64,000 bases of DNA from the NCBI GenBank assembly GCA_003693705.1, contig RBZT01000313.1, forward strand, positions 62,001 through 126,000, in the 5' to 3' direction. Positions within the stretch are counted from its first letter, which is position 1. Each line of letters begins with the position of its first letter. A model generated the notes under the pieces. That model made no database searches. It was not told where the DNA came from and saw only the letters and a list, made by a program, of their open reading frames with translations. Below are positions 55,831 to 64,000 of the stretch, piece after piece. This DNA is from Polymyxa betae (lineage: Eukaryota > Endomyxa > Phytomyxea > Plasmodiophorida > Plasmodiophoridae). Made by a program: the position numbers and the translations under genes.

Positions 55831-56415
55831 AATGATGGAATCAAAAACCTCAGTTTCAGTATGACAGTGACGGTTTATGTTACATGTGACAATGAAGTAA
55901 TCGAGGACTTGTAGTAGCGCGACCCGCTGTTCTTTTTATAGAATCAGATGACCATTGCTCAGTTGGTCTTAACACAACGTCGGCACCAATATATCTGATG
56001 CGTGACATTTGTATCAGAGCAAAACGCGAGGGGTTAGAGCATAGCATTTGATGGCGTTCAGAATCACAGATGACTCGATGGAATATTTTTATTTTTCAAG
56101 AGTATTCATGCCACGCTTATGTAATTGCAACTTCTCAGAAATTGGCAGTTCATCTCGAAGTTTCATGTTCCGCCAAAGCGGTTTGAACGCCTTCTAGCGC
56201 TGTATTTGTTCGCAATCCTGGTAAGGGTAGGAGGTCCGCGTCTCCGCAAGACAATGGTGCCCGTCGCCATGTTCATTGTAATGTAAACTGCTCAGGTCTT
56301 CGAGGTTCTGTCAGACTTTGACGTCGTGCGTGGATCGTATTGCGCGTCGCCGTTAATGGCTCCACAGGTGACCACTCATCTCAGGCCCCCATTTGTCTAT
56401 CTATATTTCTTCATC
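55831..56415. other. Intergenic, nothing recognised
   Basis: About 585 bp between the DTW gene and the secreted-protein gene, with no family motif in any frame. It presumably holds the 3' UTR of the first and the promoter of the second. Confidence 0.5.
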
Positions 56416-57692
56416 ATGCCCAAATCGCTCGTTATGCTCGTCCTCGCTCTCACGATCGTGTGGATATCGGAATTTCAGCCTGTGATGTCGTCGCCGTCTG
56501 CCAACCGGGATCCGGCACCGGCTTTGACAGGAATCAAGCTGTTCCTGCATAATACCTTTCACGCTATTGCTAGAGCGTTACGGCTTGTACGAGATGACAT
56601 TATTCATATGTGGAATTGTGTAGTGAACAGGAAAAGAAAGATAGAAATCCCTCATGGCTGCATTGCTCGGAATCTAAGCGAGAACCACACCGTTATGCCA
56701 TCGGCACCAATTGATGAGATTGTGAAAGATGGCACTGACGATCTCCATACAAGCAGCAGTCGCTCGCTACAGCAGTCGCATTGTCTTCTGAATCCTCAGC
56801 ATTTGAATGACGTGATCGGCAATCTTGCTGATTACGAAAGATTCGACCCATTCGTGCTAGAAGGTTACAATACCGATGAGATCCTGCAAGCGTTGCGCCA
56901 CGACAACTTTCTCAACAACGTCTGTCTGAGGAGCGCCGAAGGCATCGAACTGAAATCCTGGATACCTGAAGGTTAGATCGGTTCTAGAATCGATTGGCAA
57001 ACCCTAATGATCATTGATTTCCAGGTCCATGGTATAGAAGAATGTGTTGCGGTAAGACTAGGAAAGAAATGATGGTTCAACCCGAATTCAAGCAAACGCA
57101 CAGGCGAGAATATTGATTTGATTCACGATCGGCTGTTGCTGAATGCCTTCACAGATATGGATATCTATCAGAGAACAGTGCTGTCTATATAATAGATCAG
57201 CAAGTTTATGTAAATTTCAAAATGATGTCTGCTACATTCTACGTCACTGTTATCATCCACATTGATCCGCTGTCTTCGTCAACAGCCCAGCTAAGCGTGG
57301 CATTGAAGATCACGGCTTCTGGATCGCGGTTGATTCTCATGCGAGGACTACCCAAGGCGAAAGAGCTCGCTAGGATTGACTACCGCAACGTTCAACCAGT
57401 AGTCTCTAAGATCCTGGAAAGCAATATTGCATTCAGAAGACCGGACAAAGGGATCGTTGTTGAGGAGTTAGATATCGAGTCACCTCAATCAAGCAATCAG
57501 TACGACTTAGATGCATCAAGTGAACCTGACAGCTCGAATGATGCTGAGAGCAGCTCTGCTGCCACACCTGAACTTCTGAGGACACAATCAATCTACAGCT
57601 TGCATTTAGTAAGCGCAAAACAGATTGTTTCATCTCTTTTGGCATTCTTATTGTCGTTATCGTTTGCAATTGTCAAACTTAGCAGCAGTTGA
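56416..57692 (+). CDS. Secreted protein with signal peptide and hydrophobic C-terminus, uncharacterised
   Basis: Start MPKSLVMLVLALTIVWISEF gives a strong signal peptide; in-frame codons upstream to 56326 are less likely. Exon 1 ends 56971 after ELKSWIPE; a 53-nt intron leads to a 27-nt exon (57025-57051, GPWYRRMCC). A 120-nt intron with GTAAGA donor (57052-57171) then restores the frame into ENSAVYIIDQQVYVNFKMMS. This avoids an in-frame TGA. The last part has LVLMRGLPKAKELARIDYRN-like sequence, an acidic Ser/Asp-rich stretch (DASSEPDSSNDAESSSA), and ends SSLLAFLLSLSFAIVKLSSS, a hydrophobic tail that could be a GPI signal or a membrane anchor. About 367 residues. No family recognised; the last exon borders on the 120-nt intron being correct. 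Confidence 0.5.
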
Positions 57693-57725
57693 ACAGTCTC
57701 CATAAATGAAAATGTATTATGATGT

Positions 57726-59012
57726 CTAATACGCCTGGATGTAAATCGGGTTTGAAGCAATAGAACACTTTCCTGGTGAATTGCTATTTGTAGACCTGGT
57801 TATTTTCAAATAACCATCTTCTCCCCAACCATTGCCCCAAGTATTGCCAATCTTCCAATACAGCTCACCTGTTCCTGCATCCTTCCCATATCTAACACAG
57901 ATAATCAGCTCGATCGAGCACCAATACCGCCGTACTTACCCGACAATGACAATGGCATGGGTGGCATCCCCCGAACATGCTCCATTGTAGATACCAGATG
58001 CATAGAACATAATCCCGGGATCATTGATGCTAATATACGATATAATCGGCTGAGTAAAAACAGCCAGCTATAGAAGTGAGCCAATACGAACAGATCATCA
58101 ATAACTCTTTCAACCTTGAGATTATATTCGTTTGCTCGGTCCAGACCTTGGAAGGATTTGATTTTGAGCAAAGGAGGACACCGATTATCATGACACGAAT
58201 CTGAACTCCTTCCTGTAAATGGATAGATCTCAGCAGGACATAATCCAGGACCGTTCATCGCATATCTGATATGAGAGATCGATCAGAGGTGAATCGAAAC
58301 TGATTCAGGATCGACTCCTACCGCAAAGCGCCGCGAACATCGCCTTGCAAACAACCATTGCTTCCAAGAGACCGCGTGCAATCGATTAGCTGTTGTGTGG
58401 AAGGTGGAATCAGCTCGCCATTGCGTATAGCCCAGGAGCTCTAGACGTCATAATCAGACAAACATTGCGATTGTTGTTAAGACGACTTGAATAGCAGCAG
58501 CCGATACTTGAGCGTAATTGGAGCGGCACTTCCCCTGATCGTTCATGTTGATGGCTCCAACAGCAGCCCAATCAACAGATTCCGGAATCGCTCCCAGCTC
58601 AGTCTCCTGCAATTCCAATAATTGATCCGAATTCTATCAGAGGGTTTGTCAGGATTTGCTGAAATGAGCCAGTAAACACTAACTGAAATCTGATTTGAAG
58701 GGGACGATGCGAACCAAGTTACAAACTCTTCGAGCGTCCAATCTCCGAACTGGTTCATTGCCATGAGATGGGAGCTTTCAGGATCATTATTATGCAATTT
58801 GATTAGTTCGAGGTTTGCACTATAGATTCCATAACGTTGTGATTCTTCGCTACTATTGCAATAATGCTATTTGCAAGTCAGCGATAGAATTCGTAGTTTG
58901 CTAGTTGCGCTTTCACCTTCCCGTATTGCGATTTGAACGTATGGAAATCGCTCAAATCACTGAAAGCGACTCCCCAGGTTAAGATGAGAAAAGCCGCTGT
59001 CAGGCCCTGCAT
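57726..59012 (-). CDS. Papain-family (C1A) protein lacking the catalytic cysteine
   Basis: Signal peptide MQGLTAAFLILTWGVAFSDL, then an I29 propeptide (FHTFKSQYGKV, YGIYSANLELIKLHN, HLMAMNQFGDWTLEEF). The mature domain opens VDWAAVGAINMNDQGKCRSN, YAQVSAAAIQ. Where papain has Q-G-S-C-G-S-C-W, this has Q-G-K-C-R-S-N-Y: the oxyanion Gln and the disulfide Cys remain, but the nucleophile is Asn. Further on are QQLIDCTRSLGSNGCLQGD, YPFTGRSSDSC, FYASGIYNGACSGDATHAIV (His region, H kept), LYWKIGNTWGNGWGEDGYLK (Asn kept) and CSIASNPIYIQAY. Fold and prodomain are intact while the protease is probably inactive, as in silicatein- or SERA-like relatives. Six or so short introns. The upstream in-frame ATG (59078) would place the signal peptide internally. 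Confidence 0.85.
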
Positions 59013-59105
59013 CTCGCCTACTGATAATTCCAGCGAGCACGTGCCCGATATTCTGTATTGGAAAGAGTCGTATATCATTGGTAATTTGCAATATTCCGAA
59101 GCACT

Positions 59106-60056
59106 TCATTCGACAAAAGCTTCATCGTATTGTGCGCCGCCTTTGCGAGAGCGTTGCTTACGTCTCCAAGCCTGATAGGCTTTAATATCCCATAGGTTCA
59201 TCTGCATATATGAATCCCTTCGATGTTCCGGTATGCGATCCCACTGCTTTTCGGATAATCCTAGATTGTAGCGAATCAGGAACAGCTTCTCAGCTTCGCC
59301 GTATTCGCATCGCAGAATCGTGAATTTTGCGAACCAATGAAGCGCCCAGATTATTTGGAGGAAAATACGTTTAGGCCAAGACAGCATCCTCACAGGCAAC
59401 AAATCTGACCACAAAGGAGCATGACCACTCCAATCGTCATGCTGGACAACGCTGCTGATTTCTTTGTCGGTTATCGTTAGAGCAAAATCAGCATCATATT
59501 CCCGGCGTTTTCTTCCGTTCGATTTCTTGGGATTAGCTGGAGCGGATTCCCCTCGAAGCGCACGAACACGTTCTTGAACTTGAGCCTCATGAATAAGTCG
59601 CTCGCGTAGATCAGTGTAAGATGATTTCTTGTAGATGAAGTCAGCAACCGTAGCTGTCAACAAGATCATACAGAACACGGAAAATAAAGACTCTTGGTGT
59701 CCAAAATAATTACGTTTGACCCATGTGGCGTAGTGCAAATAAAATCGCTCGGGATGGTCTAAGAATTCATTATATTCTTTGCGAACAGCCTCGTCTTTTA
59801 GCACATTGTACGCCAGGGATATCTCATGAAATTTCGAGCCGTTCTCGTCTGAGTCTCCTGACAATTTATCAGGATGATATTGCTGGCTCAATTTTAGATA
59901 GGCTTTGCGAATATCGGCTGGCGTCACATTCTCCCGATTCAACTCGAGAATCTCATAGCAATTCTTATCATGACAGTACATTTCGAGATCTGACCAAGCC
60001 AGTTGTACGAGGAACAAGGCCACGATCAGCCATGGCGATAGACGTCTGAGAACCAT
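59106..60056 (-). CDS. DNAJC25: DNAJC25-like ER-membrane J protein
   Basis: Intronless, 316 codons. A signal-anchor (MVLRRLSPWLIVALFLVQLA) precedes CHDKNCYEILELNRENVTPA, then DIRKAYLKLSQQYHPDKLSG with the HPD of the J domain. This leads to HEISLAYNVLKDEAVRKEYN and FYLHYATWVKRNYFG. A membrane helix follows (SLFSVFCMILLTATVADFIY), a basic linker (PKKSNGRKRREYDADFALTI), a second hydrophobic segment (KRIFLQIIWALHWFAKFTIL), and a charged C-terminus rich in Arg/Lys/Trp. This topology, J domain in the lumen followed by helices, is that of DNAJC25. It is the only clear single-exon gene of its size besides the next one. Likely an HSP70 co-chaperone of the ER. Confidence 0.87.
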   Translation of the reverse strand: MVLRRLSPWLIVALFLVQLAWSDLEMYCHDKNCYEILELNRENVTPADIRKAYLKLSQQYHPDKLSGDSDENGSKFHEISLAYNVLKDEAVRKEYNEFLDHPERFYLHYATWVKRNYFGHQESLFSVFCMILLTATVADFIYKKSSYTDLRERLIHEAQVQERVRALRGESAPANPKKSNGRKRREYDADFALTITDKEISSVVQHDDWSGHAPLWSDLLPVRMLSWPKRIFLQIIWALHWFAKFTILRCEYGEAEKLFLIRYNLGLSEKQWDRIPEHRRDSYMQMNLWDIKAYQAWRRKQRSRKGGAQYDEAFVE

Positions 60057-60244
60057 AGTGTTTGCTATGGCACCATATAAAGATGTGTGTATAGGGACAG
60101 AGAGAGAGGACGAGCGGGCAGGAGGCAGCGATGTATCAGGTCACGTCTACAGGCAGCATAGATACCGCTGTAACATTACATTTCTACGGGAAAAAATGGA
60201 GTTCTCAGTATCATTTCTATCTGTATTTCACTATAGTTATTCCA

Positions 60245-63200
60245 TCATTCTGCTAGCTTTAACCTTTTCCTACGAAATCGTCCTCGTTTCGGTTTTCGAA
60301 CAGGGCCCTCAGGAACGACAAATGGCCATTTCAGTGATGTTTCTTCCGTGGCACTTGGATGGTAGGCTTTCGCCCGTGGATGTGGCAAAATTGAAATCAT
60401 GCTGTATTGGTTCTGGATCAAACCGAATACGTCCTCTTTAGTCATTTCATGATCGGCACCCTGGCGAATCAAAGCTTGTCGATTGTACTCTGTTAATTGG
60501 TCAATTCCATTAAACTTGATTGGAACGATATCTTCATCCTCATTGGTCGAATGCCTTTTTTGCAGTTGAAATGTTTGCATGAAACTTTCTAGACGCTGTC
60601 GAGTTTGTGCCACTCGATCCATATCCTTCTGGAATGCATCTAGGCTTTCAGCAATGCCTGCATCCAGTTCTAATGATTTTCTTTCAAGCTGTTCCAACTC
60701 TGATTCGTCCTGTAGGATCTTACAAATCTCGCGTATGGACTCTTCCGATAAAGTGGATATGTTGATGGTTGTGAGAACGTCGCGGCACGATTTGGGTTCT
60801 TCACATCCTACAACCTGCATTAACCGGCGTTGGATTTCGCTCCGCCTATTTGAATATAATGTTTTTTGGGCTTCCAGATGGTTTTGGTGGTCGTCTCGTA
60901 GGTTCGGGCTTCTTATTGGAGCAACCTTGCTCGACATTTGCTCGGTTTCTAACATAATTTTCGTGTGATGCTGCTGTTCCCAGAGCTTATATGGAGGCGG
61001 CTCGTCTGCTGGTCCAGGATCCTGCCGGAGCCATATTGCATCCATGCTTTCTAACCAGTCTTGCACTTCGATTTCAAATTCTAACTGAATTTGATCGATG
61101 TGACGCTGACGCCGTTCAAATTCACGTCCGAAGCTTAACAGAAATCCTTGCCATCGCCAAGGGCCTTCCCAGTGCTCTTGGGGTTGTCGCTCTGCTGCAG
61201 CAGTTAACGAAACCGGCGGTGGTTCATTCGATCGTCCATCCTCAGCCCAAACCCGCCAATGGAGTCGTAGCTTCGCTAAATGAGATTGGAACATTTCTTG
61301 CCGCGCTTGATGGGTAGTTTTTATGCTTGTATCTAATGCTACTTCAATATCTTTGATGTGAGCAGATTCGAGCAATTGGTTCTTTTCCGTCAATTCTTTT
61401 TGTCGTTGGGCCTCATCGTTAGCTGATTTCAGCTTTGCGATAGCAAGAGTCTCTTTGATCCAGTTAGAACGCTCTTCATTCCACTCGTTGTCTAGGGCCA
61501 TAAGATCCTTCATCATCACATCAAATAAGGTCGGGGTATAAACAGATATAAATTCCACGATATCACTCGATGGGATGCTCCACTCCAGAGCGTCGCCAAT
61601 ATTGTGAACAGCCTCGTAACACGAAGCAGGTACAGGAAGCGATTCAACACCCTTGGAATGTCTGAATCTTTGCCATGTCCATTGCAGCAGCTGCTTCACA
61701 TACGCCTTGCGTTTGAGGCCGCTTCGTATGTGTTGGCACCAGGGAATCGCATTCCATCCAATATATCGCAGTTTCGCAGCATAATCCAAGAACTGACAAA
61801 CTTTATCCTCGAACTTAATTGAGCAACGTAGCCGGCCATCTATCAATTGCAGCGGCAATAGACGATTGGAAATGTATTTGTCTTCAGGCTGTAAGTGAAA
61901 GAATTTGGATACCTCAATAATCGTTCCAGAAATGTTCCGGATAGCCCAAGATTCATTTTGGTGATTGCGACTGATCTTGAGAGCTTCCTCTAATGTGACA
62001 GCAACTAGCAGATTTCCGCTCTGAACAATCAAGTCAAGTACTGGAATATATCGAATACTCTCAGATGATATGTTCGGGGTATCTATCAAACCAACTGACA
62101 TATAGAGAGAAGAAGCGGGCCATGGCTCTTGCACCGAAAATAGCGATAATGATGCCAGGGGCCGGTAAGCAGGCAACCATGCTATCTGAGGCTGAAACGA
62201 ATGTTTACTGGGAGATAGCTGAGGTATCATGAATGTGGGAATGTGCTTGCAAAAGATTGAAGGAGATTCAGGTGTACGAGATTTTGCTTTCGTTTTCATT
62301 AGCGGCAGTGAGCCATGTAACCTCACTGGAATATATTTGGCAAGTTTCGACTTTAAAAACGTAATGTACTGAGAGGGAGATAGCCTGAAATCATTGATGG
62401 TTTTGCTTTTGGGCGAAACAAGAGCGAGACTGATGGCAATAAAGGTATTATGACTTGCAATGAGTGATATTCGGACAGTGCAGTTTTTTTGTTTCAGATG
62501 ATAAATGACCGGTTCGAGTTCATTGTAAGATAAGAATACATCGGCCAGGATAGTGACCCGAGAGGATTGCTGGATTTGGTGCAGTCCGACCAGTGAGCCG
62601 TTAATCAATACCACATTGGCCTGCTCCATGTCTAGATGCTTTACGCCGTAGCGTCCTCTGATCGACATCAAATTGTTGGAGGCATTGCAATAGGAAATAC
62701 TAGGCACTCCATTGACGAACAGGTATTCGGCGCCCTGGGCGATGTCCAGTATGCCAGTCACGTCGACTACAGCTTGATTTGAGCTAGGTTGAGTTTTTCG
62801 AAACGCCAGCACCCCAACTAAAGCCGAAGTCCAATCCGACCCCTTGCGGATATCAAGAGCTTCAATGCATTCGTTCAGCTCGAGCTGCTGCCGATATATT
62901 TTGTGAACATTTTTCAATCCTTGGATCCATTCAGGAGTTCCATTGACAGGTTCAGGTTGATAATGCTCGGGTAAATGACAACAGCACACGGGTAAGACAT
63001 CAGCAAGATAGCTCTGTTTATCGGCTGCTATCACTGTCAAACCGATAGTTATTTCAGCATCAGCGAAAACAGAATGCGGAACAAGAGGCACAGCTATCCC
63101 TTCATTCGATTTTGTGTAGTCACGACCGAAAGATAGCGACCAGCATTTCGCAATGTATGTATCGAGCCATTTTCTCGCACACTGTAAACGCTCGTTCCTG

Positions 63201-64000
63201 ATCACAGGCTTCTGGTTGTAGCTGACTAAAGCTGACCTAGCTTCTGTAGTAGTGACTTCAGGCCAACATTTTACGTGAGCAAGAACGTATTCAACAAAGA
63301 GAGGTCGTAACTCAGCGAAATAAAATTGCTCGCTGAACAATATGGTGATAGGCCCGCTGATCAACGATCGCGGCAGAATAGCCTGTCTTGTAATTCCAAC
63401 ACGAATCGACGAATGTATACTCTCCATGCATCTTTTCAGTTCATCCGTAACATTAGGGTATGGACAGTCGAAATAAACAATAGGTTGAAGGATAAACCGA
63501 ATCAGCTCAGACATCCAGGATGGACACAGGATGGGATAATTGCTACCAGATTTTGAGGATAAAAGAGGCAATTGTTCTTGCGCAACTAGATCCACGTCCT
63601 CAACGACAATTTGACTTTCAGATGGTAGAGTCATCCCGCCAGCAATGGCTAAATACAACTGGGAAGCAGAACATATCGTTATCAATCCGGTCCGAAAGCT
63701 TTTCTGATCCAAACGTAGAATCCTGCCTTCCGGTAGGCCTGGCCGATTGAAATAAAGACGCCACGATACAACAATTAGGATTGTAGGGCGAAAGACATTG
63801 CATAAGAATGTCGTGGCCATGATCAGATCAAAAGAATTCGGTAGCTGAAGTTGGTCTGAAGACCCCTCTAGAAGTGATGGTAGGTTACGATTAAAATTTT
63901 CGCCCATGGCATGCTCAGCATTGATCAAAGGCGAATATAAAGTGATGTTTGGAGCAGCTGCCGAAATCGACTTCCTTTTGAAACCGAGAACAGAGATCAA
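60245..64000 (-). CDS. Large intronless uncharacterised protein (5' end beyond the window)
   Basis: A single open frame of at least 1251 codons running off the right edge, in a region where most genes have many introns. The N-terminal two thirds look globular and beta-rich (ILINGSLVGLHQIQQSSRVT, EYVLAHVKCWPEVTTTEARS, LFVNGVPSISYCNASNNLMS, RGRYGVKHLDMEQANV). The last third is helical and charged (LKSANDEAQRQKELTEKNQL, IREICKILQDESELEQLERK, MDRVAQTRQRLESFMQTFQL), ending in an Arg/Lys-rich tail (KPKRGRFRRKRLKLAE). I recognise no family. A cytoskeletal or axonemal role would fit the architecture but is inference. Codon use and gene density resemble the neighbours, so no sign of foreign origin. 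Confidence 0.7.
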   Translation of the reverse strand: MISVLGFKRKSISAAAPNITLYSPLINAEHAMGENFNRNLPSLLEGSSDQLQLPNSFDLIMATTFLCNVFRPTILIVVSWRLYFNRPGLPEGRILRLDQKSFRTGLITICSASQLYLAIAGGMTLPSESQIVVEDVDLVAQEQLPLLSSKSGSNYPILCPSWMSELIRFILQPIVYFDCPYPNVTDELKRCMESIHSSIRVGITRQAILPRSLISGPITILFSEQFYFAELRPLFVEYVLAHVKCWPEVTTTEARSALVSYNQKPVIRNERLQCARKWLDTYIAKCWSLSFGRDYTKSNEGIAVPLVPHSVFADAEITIGLTVIAADKQSYLADVLPVCCCHLPEHYQPEPVNGTPEWIQGLKNVHKIYRQQLELNECIEALDIRKGSDWTSALVGVLAFRKTQPSSNQAVVDVTGILDIAQGAEYLFVNGVPSISYCNASNNLMSIRGRYGVKHLDMEQANVVLINGSLVGLHQIQQSSRVTILADVFLSYNELEPVIYHLKQKNCTVRISLIASHNTFIAISLALVSPKSKTINDFRLSPSQYITFLKSKLAKYIPVRLHGSLPLMKTKAKSRTPESPSIFCKHIPTFMIPQLSPSKHSFQPQIAWLPAYRPLASLSLFSVQEPWPASSLYMSVGLIDTPNISSESIRYIPVLDLIVQSGNLLVAVTLEEALKISRNHQNESWAIRNISGTIIEVSKFFHLQPEDKYISNRLLPLQLIDGRLRCSIKFEDKVCQFLDYAAKLRYIGWNAIPWCQHIRSGLKRKAYVKQLLQWTWQRFRHSKGVESLPVPASCYEAVHNIGDALEWSIPSSDIVEFISVYTPTLFDVMMKDLMALDNEWNEERSNWIKETLAIAKLKSANDEAQRQKELTEKNQLLESAHIKDIEVALDTSIKTTHQARQEMFQSHLAKLRLHWRVWAEDGRSNEPPPVSLTAAAERQPQEHWEGPWRWQGFLLSFGREFERRQRHIDQIQLEFEIEVQDWLESMDAIWLRQDPGPADEPPPYKLWEQQHHTKIMLETEQMSSKVAPIRSPNLRDDHQNHLEAQKTLYSNRRSEIQRRLMQVVGCEEPKSCRDVLTTINISTLSEESIREICKILQDESELEQLERKSLELDAGIAESLDAFQKDMDRVAQTRQRLESFMQTFQLQKRHSTNEDEDIVPIKFNGIDQLTEYNRQALIRQGADHEMTKEDVFGLIQNQYSMISILPHPRAKAYHPSATEETSLKWPFVVPEGPVRKPKRGRFRRKRLKLAE

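Noticed and set aside
57115-57120. In-frame TGA suggesting stop-codon reassignment
   Set aside because: TAA, TAG and TGA all end conserved proteins at the expected place (eIF3h, PDE, EXOC1), so the standard code holds; splicing explains it better.

Overview
This is nuclear DNA of a compact, intron-rich, flagellated eukaryotic microbe. Almost every recognisable gene is split by very short introns (mostly about 34-60 nt, a few near 100-120 nt) with GT..AG ends, and genes are packed head to tail or tail to tail with gaps of tens of bases. The set includes an intraflagellar transport protein (IFT70/TTC30), so the organism builds a cilium or flagellum. It also includes an Integrator subunit, an exocyst Sec3, a GAF-domain cyclic-nucleotide phosphodiesterase and an ABCA transporter. 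An early-branching opisthokont or fungus-like zoosporic protist would fit, but the sequence alone does not settle the lineage. I saw no tRNA, rRNA or CRISPR.

Layout. 1-6.4 kb: 3' end of an EXD2-like exonuclease (+), converging on COP9 subunit 1 (-), then a GAF-GAF-PDE phosphodiesterase (-). 6.5-12.8 kb: organellar-type seryl-tRNA synthetase, a secreted Cys-rich probably GPI-anchored protein, and the rRNA-processing factor ESF1 (all +). 12.9-18.8 kb: SDHC, IFT70, a CID-domain CTD-binding protein and the GET3 ATPase (all -). 19-26.2 kb: a full-length ABCA-type transporter with an unusual Cys-rich N-terminal ectodomain (-). 26.8-32.2 kb: an uncharacterised repeat protein, a coiled-coil protein, SUMO-E1 subunit SAE1, the LYR protein ISD11 and a small unknown. 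32.3-38.1 kb: INTS8, a CAMK-type kinase and an unresolved + strand gene. 38.2-51.7 kb: ELG1/ATAD5, eIF3h, VAC14, a RecQ1-like helicase, exocyst SEC3 and a TRF4-type poly(A) polymerase. 51.8-54.7 kb: the only long gene-poor stretch, with two clusters of palindromic CCATAATGG-type repeats around a fragment resembling a pogo/Tigger transposase N-terminus. 54.8-60.1 kb: a small unknown, a DTW-domain tRNA-modifying enzyme, a secreted protein with a hydrophobic tail, a papain homologue that has lost its catalytic cysteine, and DNAJC25. 60.2-64 kb: a large intronless protein running off the window.

Most genes are conserved housekeeping functions (translation, RNA processing, replication/repair, vesicle traffic, mitochondria, cilium). 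Points of interest: ELG1 and RecQ both carry SUMO-interaction-like motifs near a SUMO-E1 gene; the papain homologue is catalytically dead; Sec3 lacks room for its PH domain; an inverted CGG-N3-CCG motif recurs upstream of three genes; several poly(A) signals overlap the stop codon; and one intron appears to be GC-AG. No clearly new multi-gene system was found.
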